Positions 56,612-64,000 of a DNA stretch of 64,000 nucleotides are shown here, piece after piece; positions within the stretch are counted from its first letter, which is position 1, and each line of letters starts with the position of its first letter. The notes beneath the pieces are model-generated. The model saw nothing but the letters and a program-made list of their open reading frames with translations. It made no database searches and was not told the origin of the DNA. Where the stretch lies: assembly GCF_003287955.1 (NCBI RefSeq), contig NZ_QMKP01000012.1, positions 1-64,000 on the forward strand. The letters run 5' to 3'. Origin of the DNA: Arthrobacter sp. AQ5-06. Its GTDB lineage: Bacteria; Actinomycetota; Actinomycetes; Actinomycetales; Micrococcaceae. A program made the translations under genes and the position numbers.

Positions 56612-57514
56612 ATGTCTATTTATCTGAACAAGGACTCCAAGGTCATCGTCCAAGGCATCACCGGCGGCGAAGGCACCAAGCACACCGCCCTGATGCTGAA
56701 GGCCGGCACCAACATTGTTGGTGGCGTCAACGCCCGCAAGGCCGGCACCACGGTCCTGCACGGCGACACCGAGATCACCGTTTTTGGCACCGTCAAGGAA
56801 GCCATGGCCGAAACCGGCGCCGACGTCTCCATCGTCTTCGTCCCGCCGGCATTCACCAAGAACGCAGTGGTTGAGGCCATCGAGGCAGGCATCGGCCTGG
56901 TCGTAGTCATCACCGAAGGCGTGCCGGTCCAGGATTCCGCCGAGTTCTGGGCACTGGCCCAGTCCACGGTTGACGCCGACGGCAAGCAGGTCACCCGCAT
57001 CATCGGCCCGAACTGCCCCGGCATCATCACTCCGGGCGAAGCGCTGGTGGGCATCACGCCGGCCAACATCACGGGCAAGGGCCCCATCGGCCTGGTTTCG
57101 AAGTCCGGAACCCTGACCTACCAGATGATGTACGAACTGCGCGACCTGGGCTTCTCCACCGCCATCGGCATCGGCGGCGACCCCGTCATCGGCACCACGC
57201 ACATCGACGCCCTGGCCGCGTTCGAGGCTGACCCCGAGACGAAGGCGATCGTGATGATCGGCGAAATCGGTGGCGACGCTGAAGAGCGTGCTGCCGACTA
57301 CATCAAGGCACACGTCACCAAGCCGGTTGTTGGCTACGTTGCCGGCTTCACCGCTCCCGAAGGCAAGACCATGGGCCACGCCGGCGCCATCGTCTCCGGT
57401 TCCGCTGGAACTGCTCAGGCCAAGAAGGAAGCCCTCGAGGCTGCAGGCGTGAAGGTTGGCAAGACGCCGTCCGAGACCGCCAAGCTGCTGCGCGAAGTTT
57501 TCGCAACGCTCTAG
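56612..57514 (+). CDS. sucD: Succinyl-CoA ligase (ADP-forming), alpha subunit
   Basis: This 300-residue subunit binds CoA and carries the phosphohistidine. [12 protein letters not shown] is the CoA-binding start, [10 protein letters not shown] and SKSGTLTYQ are family motifs, and the active His is in [21 protein letters not shown] precedes the ATG. The gene is followed by two long palindromes that probably end the operon. Confidence 0.97.
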   Translation: MSIYLNKDSKVIVQGITGGEGTKHTALMLKAGTNIVGGVNARKAGTTVLHGDTEITVFGTVKEAMAETGADVSIVFVPPAFTKNAVVEAIEAGIGLVVVITEGVPVQDSAEFWALAQSTVDADGKQVTRIIGPNCPGIITPGEALVGITPANITGKGPIGLVSKSGTLTYQMMYELRDLGFSTAIGIGGDPVIGTTHIDALAAFEADPETKAIVMIGEIGGDAEERAADYIKAHVTKPVVGYVAGFTAPEGKTMGHAGAIVSGSAGTAQAKKEALEAAGVKVGKTPSETAKLLREVFATL

Positions 57515-57521
57515 TTCCACA

Positions 57522-57590
57522 AAGCAACGCGGGGTCATTTGCAGCCCATTCCACAGGGTGGGATGGGCCGTAAATGACCCCGCGTTGCTT
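57522..57590. repeat. Long inverted repeat after sucD (19-base perfect arms)
   Basis: Left arm 57522-57540 and right arm 57572-57590 match perfectly. The 31-base centre contains a second, imperfect hairpin (CCCATTCC with GGGATGGG). It starts eight bases after the sucD stop and is likely to terminate transcription. Confidence 0.88.
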
Positions 57591-57609
57591 GTTAAGTACG
57601 ACGATGTTT

Positions 57610-57666
57610 AAGTACGACGACGGACGGTTACCTTCCCCGGGAAGGTAACCGTCCGTCGTCGTACTT
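57610..57666. repeat. 57-base near-perfect palindrome (28-base arms)
   Basis: Left arm 57610-57637 and right arm 57639-57666 are perfectly complementary around a single C at 57638. The first part of the left arm is also repeated directly: TTAAGTACGACGA occurs at 57592-57604 and 57608-57620. It lies between the convergent sucD and SRPBCC genes. Confidence 0.92.
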
Positions 57667-57680
57667 GTTTGAGCCCTGTC

Positions 57681-58163
57681 CTAGACTTTGGCGCTGCTGA
57701 GCAGTTCGTCGAGCCGCTCGTAGCCTTCGGTCATGCCGCCTTCCATGCCGGACTGGGCCATGCCGTCGCGGGCCTCGAGGGTGGGGTAGACGGAGTGGCC
57801 ACGGACGCGGGACCGGCCGTTGCCGAGGTCTTCGAAGGTGAGGAACTCGATGCTGACAACGTCGGGGTAGCCGCCGAATTCGAAGGTCTGGATGGCGAAT
57901 TCGTTCTCGCGGACGGTGTGGTAGACGCCGCTGAATTCGTAAGGCACGCCGTCGGGACCCGTGTGCAGGTAGCTGTAGCTGCCGCCGGTGCGGAAATCGA
58001 AGTGGTTGATTTCCATCTTCATGCCACGCGGGCCAAGCCACCGGGTGATCAAGGCGGGGTCCTTGTGGGCGCGGAAGACATCCGCAACCGGGAAGTCGAA
58101 TTCGCGTTCGAAGTCGATGAAGGGGAGTCCTTCAGGAACGGTGAGATGCAGTGGATTGCTCAT
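57681..58163 (-). CDS. SRPBCC/AHSA1-family protein
   Basis: This 160-residue START-like protein has the pattern FEREFDFPVADVFRAHKDPA, ITRWLGPRG, and then GYERLDELLSS at the end. Such proteins bind hydrophobic ligands. Its ATG overlaps the stop of the ArsR-type gene upstream by four bases. The pair is a widespread ArsR-SRPBCC operon type, in which the regulator controls its own unit. Confidence 0.88.
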   Translation of the reverse strand: MSNPLHLTVPEGLPFIDFEREFDFPVADVFRAHKDPALITRWLGPRGMKMEINHFDFRTGGSYSYLHTGPDGVPYEFSGVYHTVRENEFAIQTFEFGGYPDVVSIEFLTFEDLGNGRSRVRGHSVYPTLEARDGMAQSGMEGGMTEGYERLDELLSSAKV

Positions 58164-58525
58164 GATGATTCCTTAGGGTGGTCGCCGCCGTTGGCGGTAC
58201 TGGATCGGAGCACGGCGTCCAGGCTGCGGAACTGCTCTTCGCGGACCAGCCGGTACTGGTCGATCCACGCTGTGAGTGCCTCCAGCCGTGCGGGATTCAG
58301 GTGGACGGGCCGACGCTGGGCTTCCCGCGTGCGGGTGACCAGCCCTGCCTGCTCGAGGACCTGGATGTGCTTCGAGACCGCCTGTTTGGTGATCGCGAAG
58401 GGTTCCGCCAATTCATTGACTGTGGCCTGCCCCCGGCTGAGCCGGGCGACGATGCGGCGGCGGACCGGATCGGCCAGGGCCGTGAAGGCCGAGTCGAGGA
58501 GGTTGTCGTCGTCGTAGTCCAGCAT
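58160..58525 (-). CDS. ArsR-family transcriptional regulator
   Basis: This 121-residue winged-helix protein reads FTALADPVRRRIVARLSRGQ, VNELAEPFAITKQAVSKHIQ and VLEQAGLVTRTREAQRRPV. It lacks the Cys ligands of metal-sensing ArsR proteins, as expected of the SRPBCC-linked branch. A perfect 22-base palindrome upstream is its probable operator. Start at the ATG at 58525. Confidence 0.92.
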   Translation of the reverse strand: MLDYDDDNLLDSAFTALADPVRRRIVARLSRGQATVNELAEPFAITKQAVSKHIQVLEQAGLVTRTREAQRRPVHLNPARLEALTAWIDQYRLVREEQFRSLDAVLRSSTANGGDHPKESS

Positions 58526-58558
58526 CTATTTAGCCTTTGCCTTAATCAATCAATATCT

Positions 58559-58580
58559 TTATCAACCATATGGTTGATAA
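58559..58580. promoter_or_regulatory. Perfect 22-base palindrome, probable ArsR operator
   Basis: TTATCAACCAT (58559-58569) is followed directly by its reverse complement (58570-58580). It lies 34 bases upstream of the ArsR-type start codon, where the promoter should be. Symmetry and position suit a dimeric winged-helix repressor. Confidence 0.8.
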
Positions 58581-58653
58581 CAGAATAGCCACTTCACCGT
58601 CGCAAGGCAACGGCTCTCGGAAAAACTTCTTGCGAAGTCAGGAAGAACTTTGT

Positions 58654-58671
58654 TAGTATGTCAGGACAAAC
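58654..58671 (+). promoter_or_regulatory. Promoter -10 and IolR-like site before the tautomerase gene
   Basis: TAGTAT (58654-58659) can serve as -10 with TTGCGA (near 58630) as -35 at an 18-base spacing. Overlapping it, TATGTCAGGACAAAC (58657-58671) matches a site before the iol operon at 14 of 15 bases. A repressor bound here would block the promoter. Confidence 0.6.
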
Positions 58672-58687
58672 TACTAAAGGATCTTGG

Positions 58688-59092
58688 ATGCCTCTCGTTC
58701 GAATTGATGTCAATGAAGGTCGCAGTCCGGAAGTACTGCACAGCCTCAGTCGGGGCATACACGGCGCCATCCTCGCCGAATACGGCATTCCGGAGCGAGA
58801 CTATTTCCACATCGTCACGGAGCATCCCAAGGGCCAGATCTTCGCCCAGGATGCCGGCTTGGGGTTTGAGCGCACCCCGGACGTGGTGATGATCCAGATC
58901 TTCACCCAGGGCGGCCGCAGTCAGGAGGCAAAGCAGTCATTGTTTGCGGCCGTGGCTGCGAAGCTCGGTGAGGCGGGGGTGGCCGGCGAAGATGTTTTCA
59001 TCGGCTACGTGGAAAATGCCGCGGGGGACTGGTCGTTCGGGTTCGGGCGTGCGCAATATGTCACCGGCGAGTTGGCTGTCCCCGGAAAATAG
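58688..59092 (+). CDS. Tautomerase family protein
   Basis: This 134-residue enzyme belongs to the tautomerase superfamily, which uses the N-terminal Pro as catalytic base. The ATG at 58688 places Pro directly after Met (MPLVRIDVNEG) and has AAAGGA six bases upstream, so it is preferred over the ATG at 58658. GIPERDYFHIV and DVVMIQIFTQGGRS are other family segments. A shared upstream motif suggests it belongs to the inositol regulon. Confidence 0.87.
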   Translation: MPLVRIDVNEGRSPEVLHSLSRGIHGAILAEYGIPERDYFHIVTEHPKGQIFAQDAGLGFERTPDVVMIQIFTQGGRSQEAKQSLFAAVAAKLGEAGVAGEDVFIGYVENAAGDWSFGFGRAQYVTGELAVPGK

Positions 59093-59170
59093 CGGGAATG
59101 TCAGGGCGGCCGGCTACCCGCCTGGCGGCCGGCCGCTGAACAATTTTGCGCTTCCGTGGCAAGTTGTAAA

Positions 59171-59216
59171 TATGTCAGTACAAACCTTTGACAGGACATG
59201 AATTGTAGGGCAAAGT
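59171..59216 (+). promoter_or_regulatory. Promoter and IolR-like sites before the iol operon
   Basis: TATGTCAGTACAAAC lies at 59171-59185. TTGACA (59188-59193) with CAAAGT (59211-59216) is a possible promoter at 17-base spacing. TTGACAGGACATG (59188-59200) contains a third, partial copy of the TGTCAG-ACA motif and overlaps the -35 element. Confidence 0.55.
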
Positions 59217-59326
59217 AGTGGATGTGGTCCCGCTCACTGGGACTGCAGCGCACCGCAGCCTTGGCTTTTCAGCCTTTTTCGCTGTTTAGAGGTACAGAGT
59301 TCCCACAAGAAAGGTCTGCGATTACC

Positions 59327-60340
59327 GTGACCCACGAACTGCTCACGATCGGGCGCATCAGTGTTGATATCTACCCGAACGAAATCGGGGTGGACCTGGA
59401 GGACGTGACGTCCTTCGGGAAGTACCTCGGTGGCTCCCCGTCCAATGTGGCCGTTGCCGCCGCCCGCCACGGACGCCGTACCGCCGTCATCACCCGTACC
59501 GGCGATGATCCGTTCGGCAAATATCTGCACCGGGAACTGCGCAAATTCAACGTGGACGACTCCTTTGTCAGTCCCGTCCAGGGATGGCCCACGCCGGTCA
59601 CCTTCTGCGCCATCAAGCCGCCGGGAGACTTCCCGCTGTACTTCTACCGCTTTCCCACGGCACCTGACCTGCAGATCAATGGTGCTGAACTGGACCTCGC
59701 AGCCATCAAGGATGCCACCATCTTCTGGTCAACAGTGACTGGCCTGTGCCAGGAGCCAAGCCGCGCAGCACACCTGGCCGCCCACGAAGCCCGGCCCCGC
59801 ACCGAGCTCAAGGACGGCCAGTACACCATCCTGGACCTCGACTACCGCCCAATGTTCTGGGACAGTGAGGAACAAGCCCGCGCGGAGGTGGCCAAGATCC
59901 TGCCGCACGTGACCGTGGCGATCGGCAATGACAAGGAGTGCGCTGTAGCAGTGGGGGAAGGCACTCCGGACGAACAGGCCGACCGTCTGCTCGACGCCGG
60001 CGTGGAAATCGCCGTCGTCAAGCTTGGCCCCGAAGGGGTCATGGCCAAGACCCGCACCGAGCGCGTTGTTTCAGCGCCGGTGCCGGTTGAGACCGTCAAC
60101 GGCCTTGGCGCCGGCGACTCCTTCGGTGGCGCTTTCTGCCACGGCCTGCTCTCCGGCTGGCCGCTGGCCCAGGTGCTCGATTACGCCAATGCAGCGGGGG
60201 CTATCGTGGCCTCGCGTCTGTCCTGCGCCGACGCCATGCCGACGCCGGAGGAAGTCACCGCGCTCCTCGCGGAACGCGGCCGGCTGGTCCCCGCAGGCTT
60301 TAGCTCTGCAGGTTTGGCTACTGAAGGAGCTACCCCGTGA
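59327..60340 (+). CDS. iolC: 5-dehydro-2-deoxygluconokinase
   Basis: This PfkB-family kinase phosphorylates 5-dehydro-2-deoxygluconate in myo-inositol breakdown. The protein of 337 residues starts VTHELLTIGRISVDIYPNEI with GTG at 59327, AAAGG lying 12 bases upstream. Substrate-side motif is GGSPSNVAVAAARHGRR, and the catalytic Asp is in NGLGAGDSFGGAF. It is the first gene of the operon, and its stop overlaps the next start by four bases. Confidence 0.92.
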   Translation: MTHELLTIGRISVDIYPNEIGVDLEDVTSFGKYLGGSPSNVAVAAARHGRRTAVITRTGDDPFGKYLHRELRKFNVDDSFVSPVQGWPTPVTFCAIKPPGDFPLYFYRFPTAPDLQINGAELDLAAIKDATIFWSTVTGLCQEPSRAAHLAAHEARPRTELKDGQYTILDLDYRPMFWDSEEQARAEVAKILPHVTVAIGNDKECAVAVGEGTPDEQADRLLDAGVEIAVVKLGPEGVMAKTRTERVVSAPVPVETVNGLGAGDSFGGAFCHGLLSGWPLAQVLDYANAAGAIVASRLSCADAMPTPEEVTALLAERGRLVPAGFSSAGLATEGATP

Positions 60341-61281
60341 GCCCAAGTGCAGGAATATTCAACGACGACCCGCGTCGCTACGAGCACCTGAGCACCATCA
60401 GGCTGGAAGACCCGGAGGCTGTAGCACGGGCCGCCAAGTCCCGCAAACGCCACCCCGGACTGAAGTACGGCAAGCAGAACTTCATTGTTGCCGCCGACCA
60501 CCCGGCCCGCGGCGCCCTGAGTGTCGGCAACGACCCCGTGGCAATGGCGGACCGCCGCCAGCTCCTTGACCGGCTGCAGATCGCCCTGGCCAACCCGGCC
60601 GTGGACGGCATCCTCGCCTCGCCGGACATCATGGACGATCTGCTCCTCCTGGGTGCCCTGGACGGAAAGCTCGTCTTCGGCTCCATGAACCGCGGCGGGC
60701 TCGCCGGCCTGATCAATGAGTTCGATGACCGTTTCACCGGGCACACCGCAGCGGCCCTGCAGGAACTCGGAGCCGACGGCGGCAAGATGCTCACCCGCAT
60801 CTGCCTCGGCGATCCGGACACCGTTTCAATCCTGGAAGCCACGGCGAAGGCCATCGATTCGTTGGCCGAGCGCAAACTGATCGCCATGGTGGAACCGTTC
60901 CTGTCTGTCCGCGAAAACGGCCGGGTCCGCAACGATCTCTCCACCGACGCCGTGATCAAATCCGTGGCCATCGCCCAGGGCCTGGGTTCCACGAGCGCCT
61001 ACACCTGGATGAAGCTTCCCGTTGTGGCCGAAATGGACCGCGTTATGGCCTCCACCACCATGCCCACCGTTTTGCTCGGCGGGGACCCTGTCGGCACCCA
61101 GGACGAGGTCTTCGCCAGCTGGCAGGCCGCACTGGCCCTACCGAACGTGCAGGGACTTACGGTGGGGCGCACCTTGCTCTACCCCCACGACGGCGATGTT
61201 GCCGGCGCCGTCGCAACCGCCGCCTCGCTGCTGCAGCATTCCAATCCCCTCAACCGAGTCCACGCAGAAGTATCGGAGTAA
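60337..61281 (+). CDS. Cgl0159-like (beta/alpha)8 protein, probable aldolase of inositol breakdown
   Basis: This protein of 314 residues belongs to the Cgl0159-like family of TIM barrels present in actinobacterial iol clusters. Characteristic segments are FIVAADHPARGALSVG, LASPDIMDDLLLLGAL, GADGGKMLTRICLGD, and LLGGDPVGTQDEV. It resembles class I aldolases (Lys and Asp residues at suitable places). The likely substrate is the iolC product, 6-phospho-5-dehydro-2-deoxygluconate, by operon position. Confidence 0.83.
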   Translation: MSPSAGIFNDDPRRYEHLSTIRLEDPEAVARAAKSRKRHPGLKYGKQNFIVAADHPARGALSVGNDPVAMADRRQLLDRLQIALANPAVDGILASPDIMDDLLLLGALDGKLVFGSMNRGGLAGLINEFDDRFTGHTAAALQELGADGGKMLTRICLGDPDTVSILEATAKAIDSLAERKLIAMVEPFLSVRENGRVRNDLSTDAVIKSVAIAQGLGSTSAYTWMKLPVVAEMDRVMASTTMPTVLLGGDPVGTQDEVFASWQAALALPNVQGLTVGRTLLYPHDGDVAGAVATAASLLQHSNPLNRVHAEVSE

Positions 61282-61284
61282 CCC

Positions 61285-63228
61285 ATGGCTACCCGCAGAA
61301 TGACGGTCGCGCAGGCCGTGGTGGAGTATCTGTCCAAGCAGTACACGGTTGACCGGGTCGGCGATCAGGACTACCGCGAGCGGCTGATCCCGGGCACCTT
61401 CGGCATCTTCGGCCACGGCAATGTGGCCGGTGTGGGCCAGGCCCTGAAGCAGTACCAGACGCTGGACCCGGCCATCATGCCGTACTACCAGGGGCGCAAC
61501 GAGCAGGCCCAGGTGCACCAGGCAGTGGGCTACGCACGGCACACCCGCCGCCGGCAGACGTTCGCCATCAGCACCTCGATCGGCCCGGGTTCCACCAACC
61601 TGCTCACGGGTGCGGCCCTTGCAACCACCAACCGGCTGCCCGTGCTGCTGCTGCCCAGCGATACCTTTGCCACACGCGCCGCGGACCCGGTGCTCCAGCA
61701 GCTGGAACGCCCGGATGCCTATGACGTCACCGTCAACGATGCCTTCCGTCCGCTCTCCCGCTTCTTCGACCGGGTGTCCCGGCCGGAGCAGCTGTTCTCG
61801 GCGTTCCACCACGGACTCCGCGTCCTGACGGACCCGGCCGAGACCGGCGCGGTCACGATCTCGCTCCCGCAGGATGTCCAGGCCGAGGCCTTCGATGTTC
61901 CCGAGGAATTCCTCGCGGAACGCGAATGGCGCATCCGCCGCCCCGACGCGGACGACGACGACATCCGCCGCGCGGCCGAAGCAATCCGTGCCGCTAAACG
62001 CCCCCTGATCATCGCCGGCGGTGGCGTGCTGTACGCCTATGCCAACGATGAACTGGCCAGGTTCGTGGAGCTGACCGGCATCCCGGTGGGCAACACCCAG
62101 GCCGGCGTCGGCGTCTTGCCGTGGGACCACCGGTTCTCGCTCGGCGCCATCGGTTCCACAGGCACGACGGCGGCCAATGCCATCGCCGCCGAAGCGGACC
62201 TGATCATCGGGATTGGCACCCGCTATGAGGACTTCACCACTGCCTCGCGGACCGCCTTCCAGAACTCTGACGTGAAGTTCATCAACATCAACGTTGCGCC
62301 GATTGATGCCTACAAGCACGGCACGTCGCTGCCGATCGTCGCCGACGCGCGCAAGGCCCTGATCAAGCTGAACCAGGCACTGGGCGGTTACCGCGTGGGT
62401 GCGGACCTCGAACAGGCCATCGCTTCCGAAAAGTCCCGTTGGAACGCGACAGTGGACGCAGCCTTCGATACCCGTTTCACGCCGCTGCCGGCGCAGAACG
62501 AGATCATCGGCGCCACCAACCGCGCCATGGACGCCCAGGACGTTGTTATCTGCGCGGCGGGCTCCCTCCCGGGTGACCTGCATAAGATGTGGCGCGTCCG
62601 CGATGCCTTCGGCTATCACGTGGAGTACGCCTACTCCTGCATGGGCTACGAAATTCCCGGCGGCCTCGGCGTCAAGCGCGCAGCGCTGGCGGAGGCAGCA
62701 GCGGGCGGCGCACAGCGCGACGTCGTGGTGATGGTGGGGGACGGTTCCTACCTGATGATGCACACCGAACTGGTCACCGCCGTCGCCGAGCGGATCAAAC
62801 TGATCGTGGTGCTGATCCAGAACCACGGCTACGCCTCGATCGGCTCCCTCTCCGAATCGCTGGGGTCCCAGCGCTTTGGCACCCAGTACCGTGCCTTGGA
62901 CGAGGACAACCACAGCTTCGACGACGGCGAGAGGTTGCCTGTTGATCTCGCACTGAACGCCGAAAGCCTCGGTGTGAAAGTGATCCGGATTGAACCGGGG
63001 GAGAAGGTCATCGCCGAGCTGGAGCAGGCCATCCGAGATGCCAAGGCAGCGCCTGAAAAGGGCGGCCCGATCGTCATCCACGTCGAATCCGATCCGCTGC
63101 TGGATGCTCCCAGCTCCGAGTCCTGGTGGGATGTTCCGGTGTCGCAGATCTCGGAACTCGAATCCACCCAGCAGGCCTTCAAGAGCTACACGACAAACAA
63201 GAACCGCCAGCGCACGCTGCTGGGCTGA
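61285..63228 (+). CDS. iolD: 3D-(3,5/4)-trihydroxycyclohexane-1,2-dione hydrolase
   Basis: This thiamine-diphosphate enzyme of 647 residues cleaves the ring of the inositol intermediate. The N-terminal TPP pyrimidine domain has [15 protein letters not shown] and [16 protein letters not shown] with the catalytic Glu. The C-terminal domain contains the GDGS-N motif ([13 protein letters not shown] and later [10 protein letters not shown]). It begins four bases after the preceding gene stop. Confidence 0.95.
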   Translation: MATRRMTVAQAVVEYLSKQYTVDRVGDQDYRERLIPGTFGIFGHGNVAGVGQALKQYQTLDPAIMPYYQGRNEQAQVHQAVGYARHTRRRQTFAISTSIGPGSTNLLTGAALATTNRLPVLLLPSDTFATRAADPVLQQLERPDAYDVTVNDAFRPLSRFFDRVSRPEQLFSAFHHGLRVLTDPAETGAVTISLPQDVQAEAFDVPEEFLAEREWRIRRPDADDDDIRRAAEAIRAAKRPLIIAGGGVLYAYANDELARFVELTGIPVGNTQAGVGVLPWDHRFSLGAIGSTGTTAANAIAAEADLIIGIGTRYEDFTTASRTAFQNSDVKFININVAPIDAYKHGTSLPIVADARKALIKLNQALGGYRVGADLEQAIASEKSRWNATVDAAFDTRFTPLPAQNEIIGATNRAMDAQDVVICAAGSLPGDLHKMWRVRDAFGYHVEYAYSCMGYEIPGGLGVKRAALAEAAAGGAQRDVVVMVGDGSYLMMHTELVTAVAERIKLIVVLIQNHGYASIGSLSESLGSQRFGTQYRALDEDNHSFDDGERLPVDLALNAESLGVKVIRIEPGEKVIAELEQAIRDAKAAPEKGGPIVIHVESDPLLDAPSSESWWDVPVSQISELESTQQAFKSYTTNKNRQRTLLG

Positions 63229-63242
63229 CCAAGGAAGCCAAC

Positions 63243-64000
63243 ATGACTATCACCATCAAGCATTTCATCAACGGCGCTGAGACTGCCGGCGAGGGCGACC
63301 GCACCCAGCCCGTCTACAACCCCGCCACCGGCGCCGTCTCCGCAGAGCTGCGGCTGGCCAACCGGGCAGACCTGGACGCCGCGGTCGCGGCCGCCAAGGC
63401 AGCTGCGGTCAGCTGGGGCGATTTCTCCCTGGCCAAGCGCACAGGCGTGCTCTTCAAGTTCCGTGAACTCGTCGCAGCACATATTGACGAGCTCGCCGCC
63501 CTGATCACCGCCGAGCACGGCAAGGTCCTCTCCGATGCCAAGGGCGAGATCGGCCGTGGCCTGGAGGTCATCGAGTTCGCCTGCGGCATTCCGCAGCTGC
63601 TCAAGGGTGACTACTCGGACCAGGTGTCCACCGGGATTGACGTCTTCTCGTTCCGCGAACCGCTGGGCGTGGTTGCCGGCATCACGCCGTTCAACTTCCC
63701 GGTCATGGTGCCGCTGTGGATGGCTCCGATGGCGATCGCCACCGGCAACGCTTTCATCCTCAAGCCCTCTGAACGGGACCCCTCCGCGTCCATGCTGCTG
63801 GCAAAGCTGTGGAAGCAGGCCGGCTTGCCCGACGGCGTTTTCCAGGTTCTGCACGGCGGCAAGGAGACCGTGGACGGCCTGCTGACGCACCCGGACGTTG
63901 ACGGCATCTCATTCGTTGGATCCACCCCGATTGCACAGTACGTCCATGAAACAGCCACGGCGCACGGCAAGCGCGTCCAGGCTCTGGGCGGCGCGAAGAA
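63243..64000 (+). CDS. iolA: Methylmalonate-semialdehyde dehydrogenase (CoA-acylating), truncated by the window edge
   Basis: The first 252 residues of an aldehyde dehydrogenase of the MmsA/IolA type are visible. They include [32 protein letters not shown], and the NAD-binding [12 protein letters not shown] and [10 protein letters not shown] blocks, with [10 protein letters not shown] near the edge. The enzyme makes acetyl-CoA or propionyl-CoA from the semialdehyde at the end of inositol or valine breakdown. The catalytic Cys lies beyond 64000. Position after iolD favours the inositol role. Confidence 0.92.
   Translation, partial: MTITIKHFINGAETAGEGDRTQPVYNPATGAVSAELRLANRADLDAAVAAAKAAAVSWGDFSLAKRTGVLFKFRELVAAHIDELAALITAEHGKVLSDAKGEIGRGLEVIEFACGIPQLLKGDYSDQVSTGIDVFSFREPLGVVAGITPFNFPVMVPLWMAPMAIATGNAFILKPSERDPSASMLLAKLWKQAGLPDGVFQVLHGGKETVDGLLTHPDVDGISFVGSTPIAQYVHETATAHGKRVQALGGAK

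Noticed and set aside
61138..63081. A 647-codon open frame antisense to iolD
   Set aside because: It is the mirror of iolD, with no binding site and no recognisable domain.

Overview
The window is high-GC chromosomal DNA from an actinobacterium of the Arthrobacter/Pseudarthrobacter type (Micrococcaceae). This rests on gene content: two FemABX-type peptidoglycan bridge enzymes side by side, an XPB-like helicase with its helicase-associated partner, actinobacterial families (DUF3263, DUF3027, WXG100, LytR C-terminal), actinobacterial c-di-AMP riboswitches in front of secreted cell-wall hydrolases, a stand-alone groEL behind a CIRCE operator, and many GTG/TTG or apparently leaderless starts. No rRNA, prophage, intact insertion sequence or CRISPR array was seen. 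There is one tRNA gene, tRNA-Arg(CCU).

Layout. 0-10 kb: the 3' end of gcvP, two femX-like genes, a ThrE-type exporter, a secreted metallophosphoesterase and a secreted beta-propeller/PKD protein, a siderophore-interacting protein, and uracil-DNA glycosylase. 10-16 kb: DUF3263 and LytR_C proteins, a cold-shock protein overlapping an ABC substrate-binding lipoprotein, heat-shock-regulated groEL with a strong terminator, an RNase HI fusion, and a lone WXG100 protein. 16-27 kb: a two-component system, XPB plus helicase-associated protein, a second cold-shock protein, DUF3027, an MFS exporter, and serC divergent from a DtxR/IdeR regulator. 27-31 kb: three secreted cell-wall hydrolases (M23, NlpC/P60, NlpC/P60-like), the first two each behind its own c-di-AMP riboswitch. 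31-38 kb: HNH endonuclease, a molybdenum-cofactor set (mobA-like, DUF6457, moeA, fdhD) and a GH38 alpha-mannosidase.

38.3-40.6 kb is a scar region. A luciferase-like monooxygenase gene is reduced to its two ends, and between them lie pieces of a conjugation (TrbL/VirB6-like) gene, an HNH endonuclease and an HxlR regulator, plus one intact alpha/beta hydrolase. 40.8-52 kb: an HTH/membrane-protein pair, an ABC-F ATPase with a candidate leader-peptide attenuator coupled to an ABC exporter, NUDIX, DUF6314, tRNA-Arg, two membrane proteins, an inositol-phosphatase-family enzyme and the PcrA/UvrD helicase. 52.2-54.3 kb holds a lower-GC two-gene cassette (NUDIX plus an unrecognised 497-residue protein), the best candidate here for an undescribed system.

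54.5-64 kb: a lipoprotein, sucCD, two very long perfect palindromes, an ArsR/SRPBCC pair with a clear operator, a tautomerase, and the start of a myo-inositol catabolic operon (iolC, an aldolase-like gene, iolD, and iolA/mmsA running off the right edge). Near-identical 15-bp sites in front of the tautomerase and the iol operon suggest shared control.
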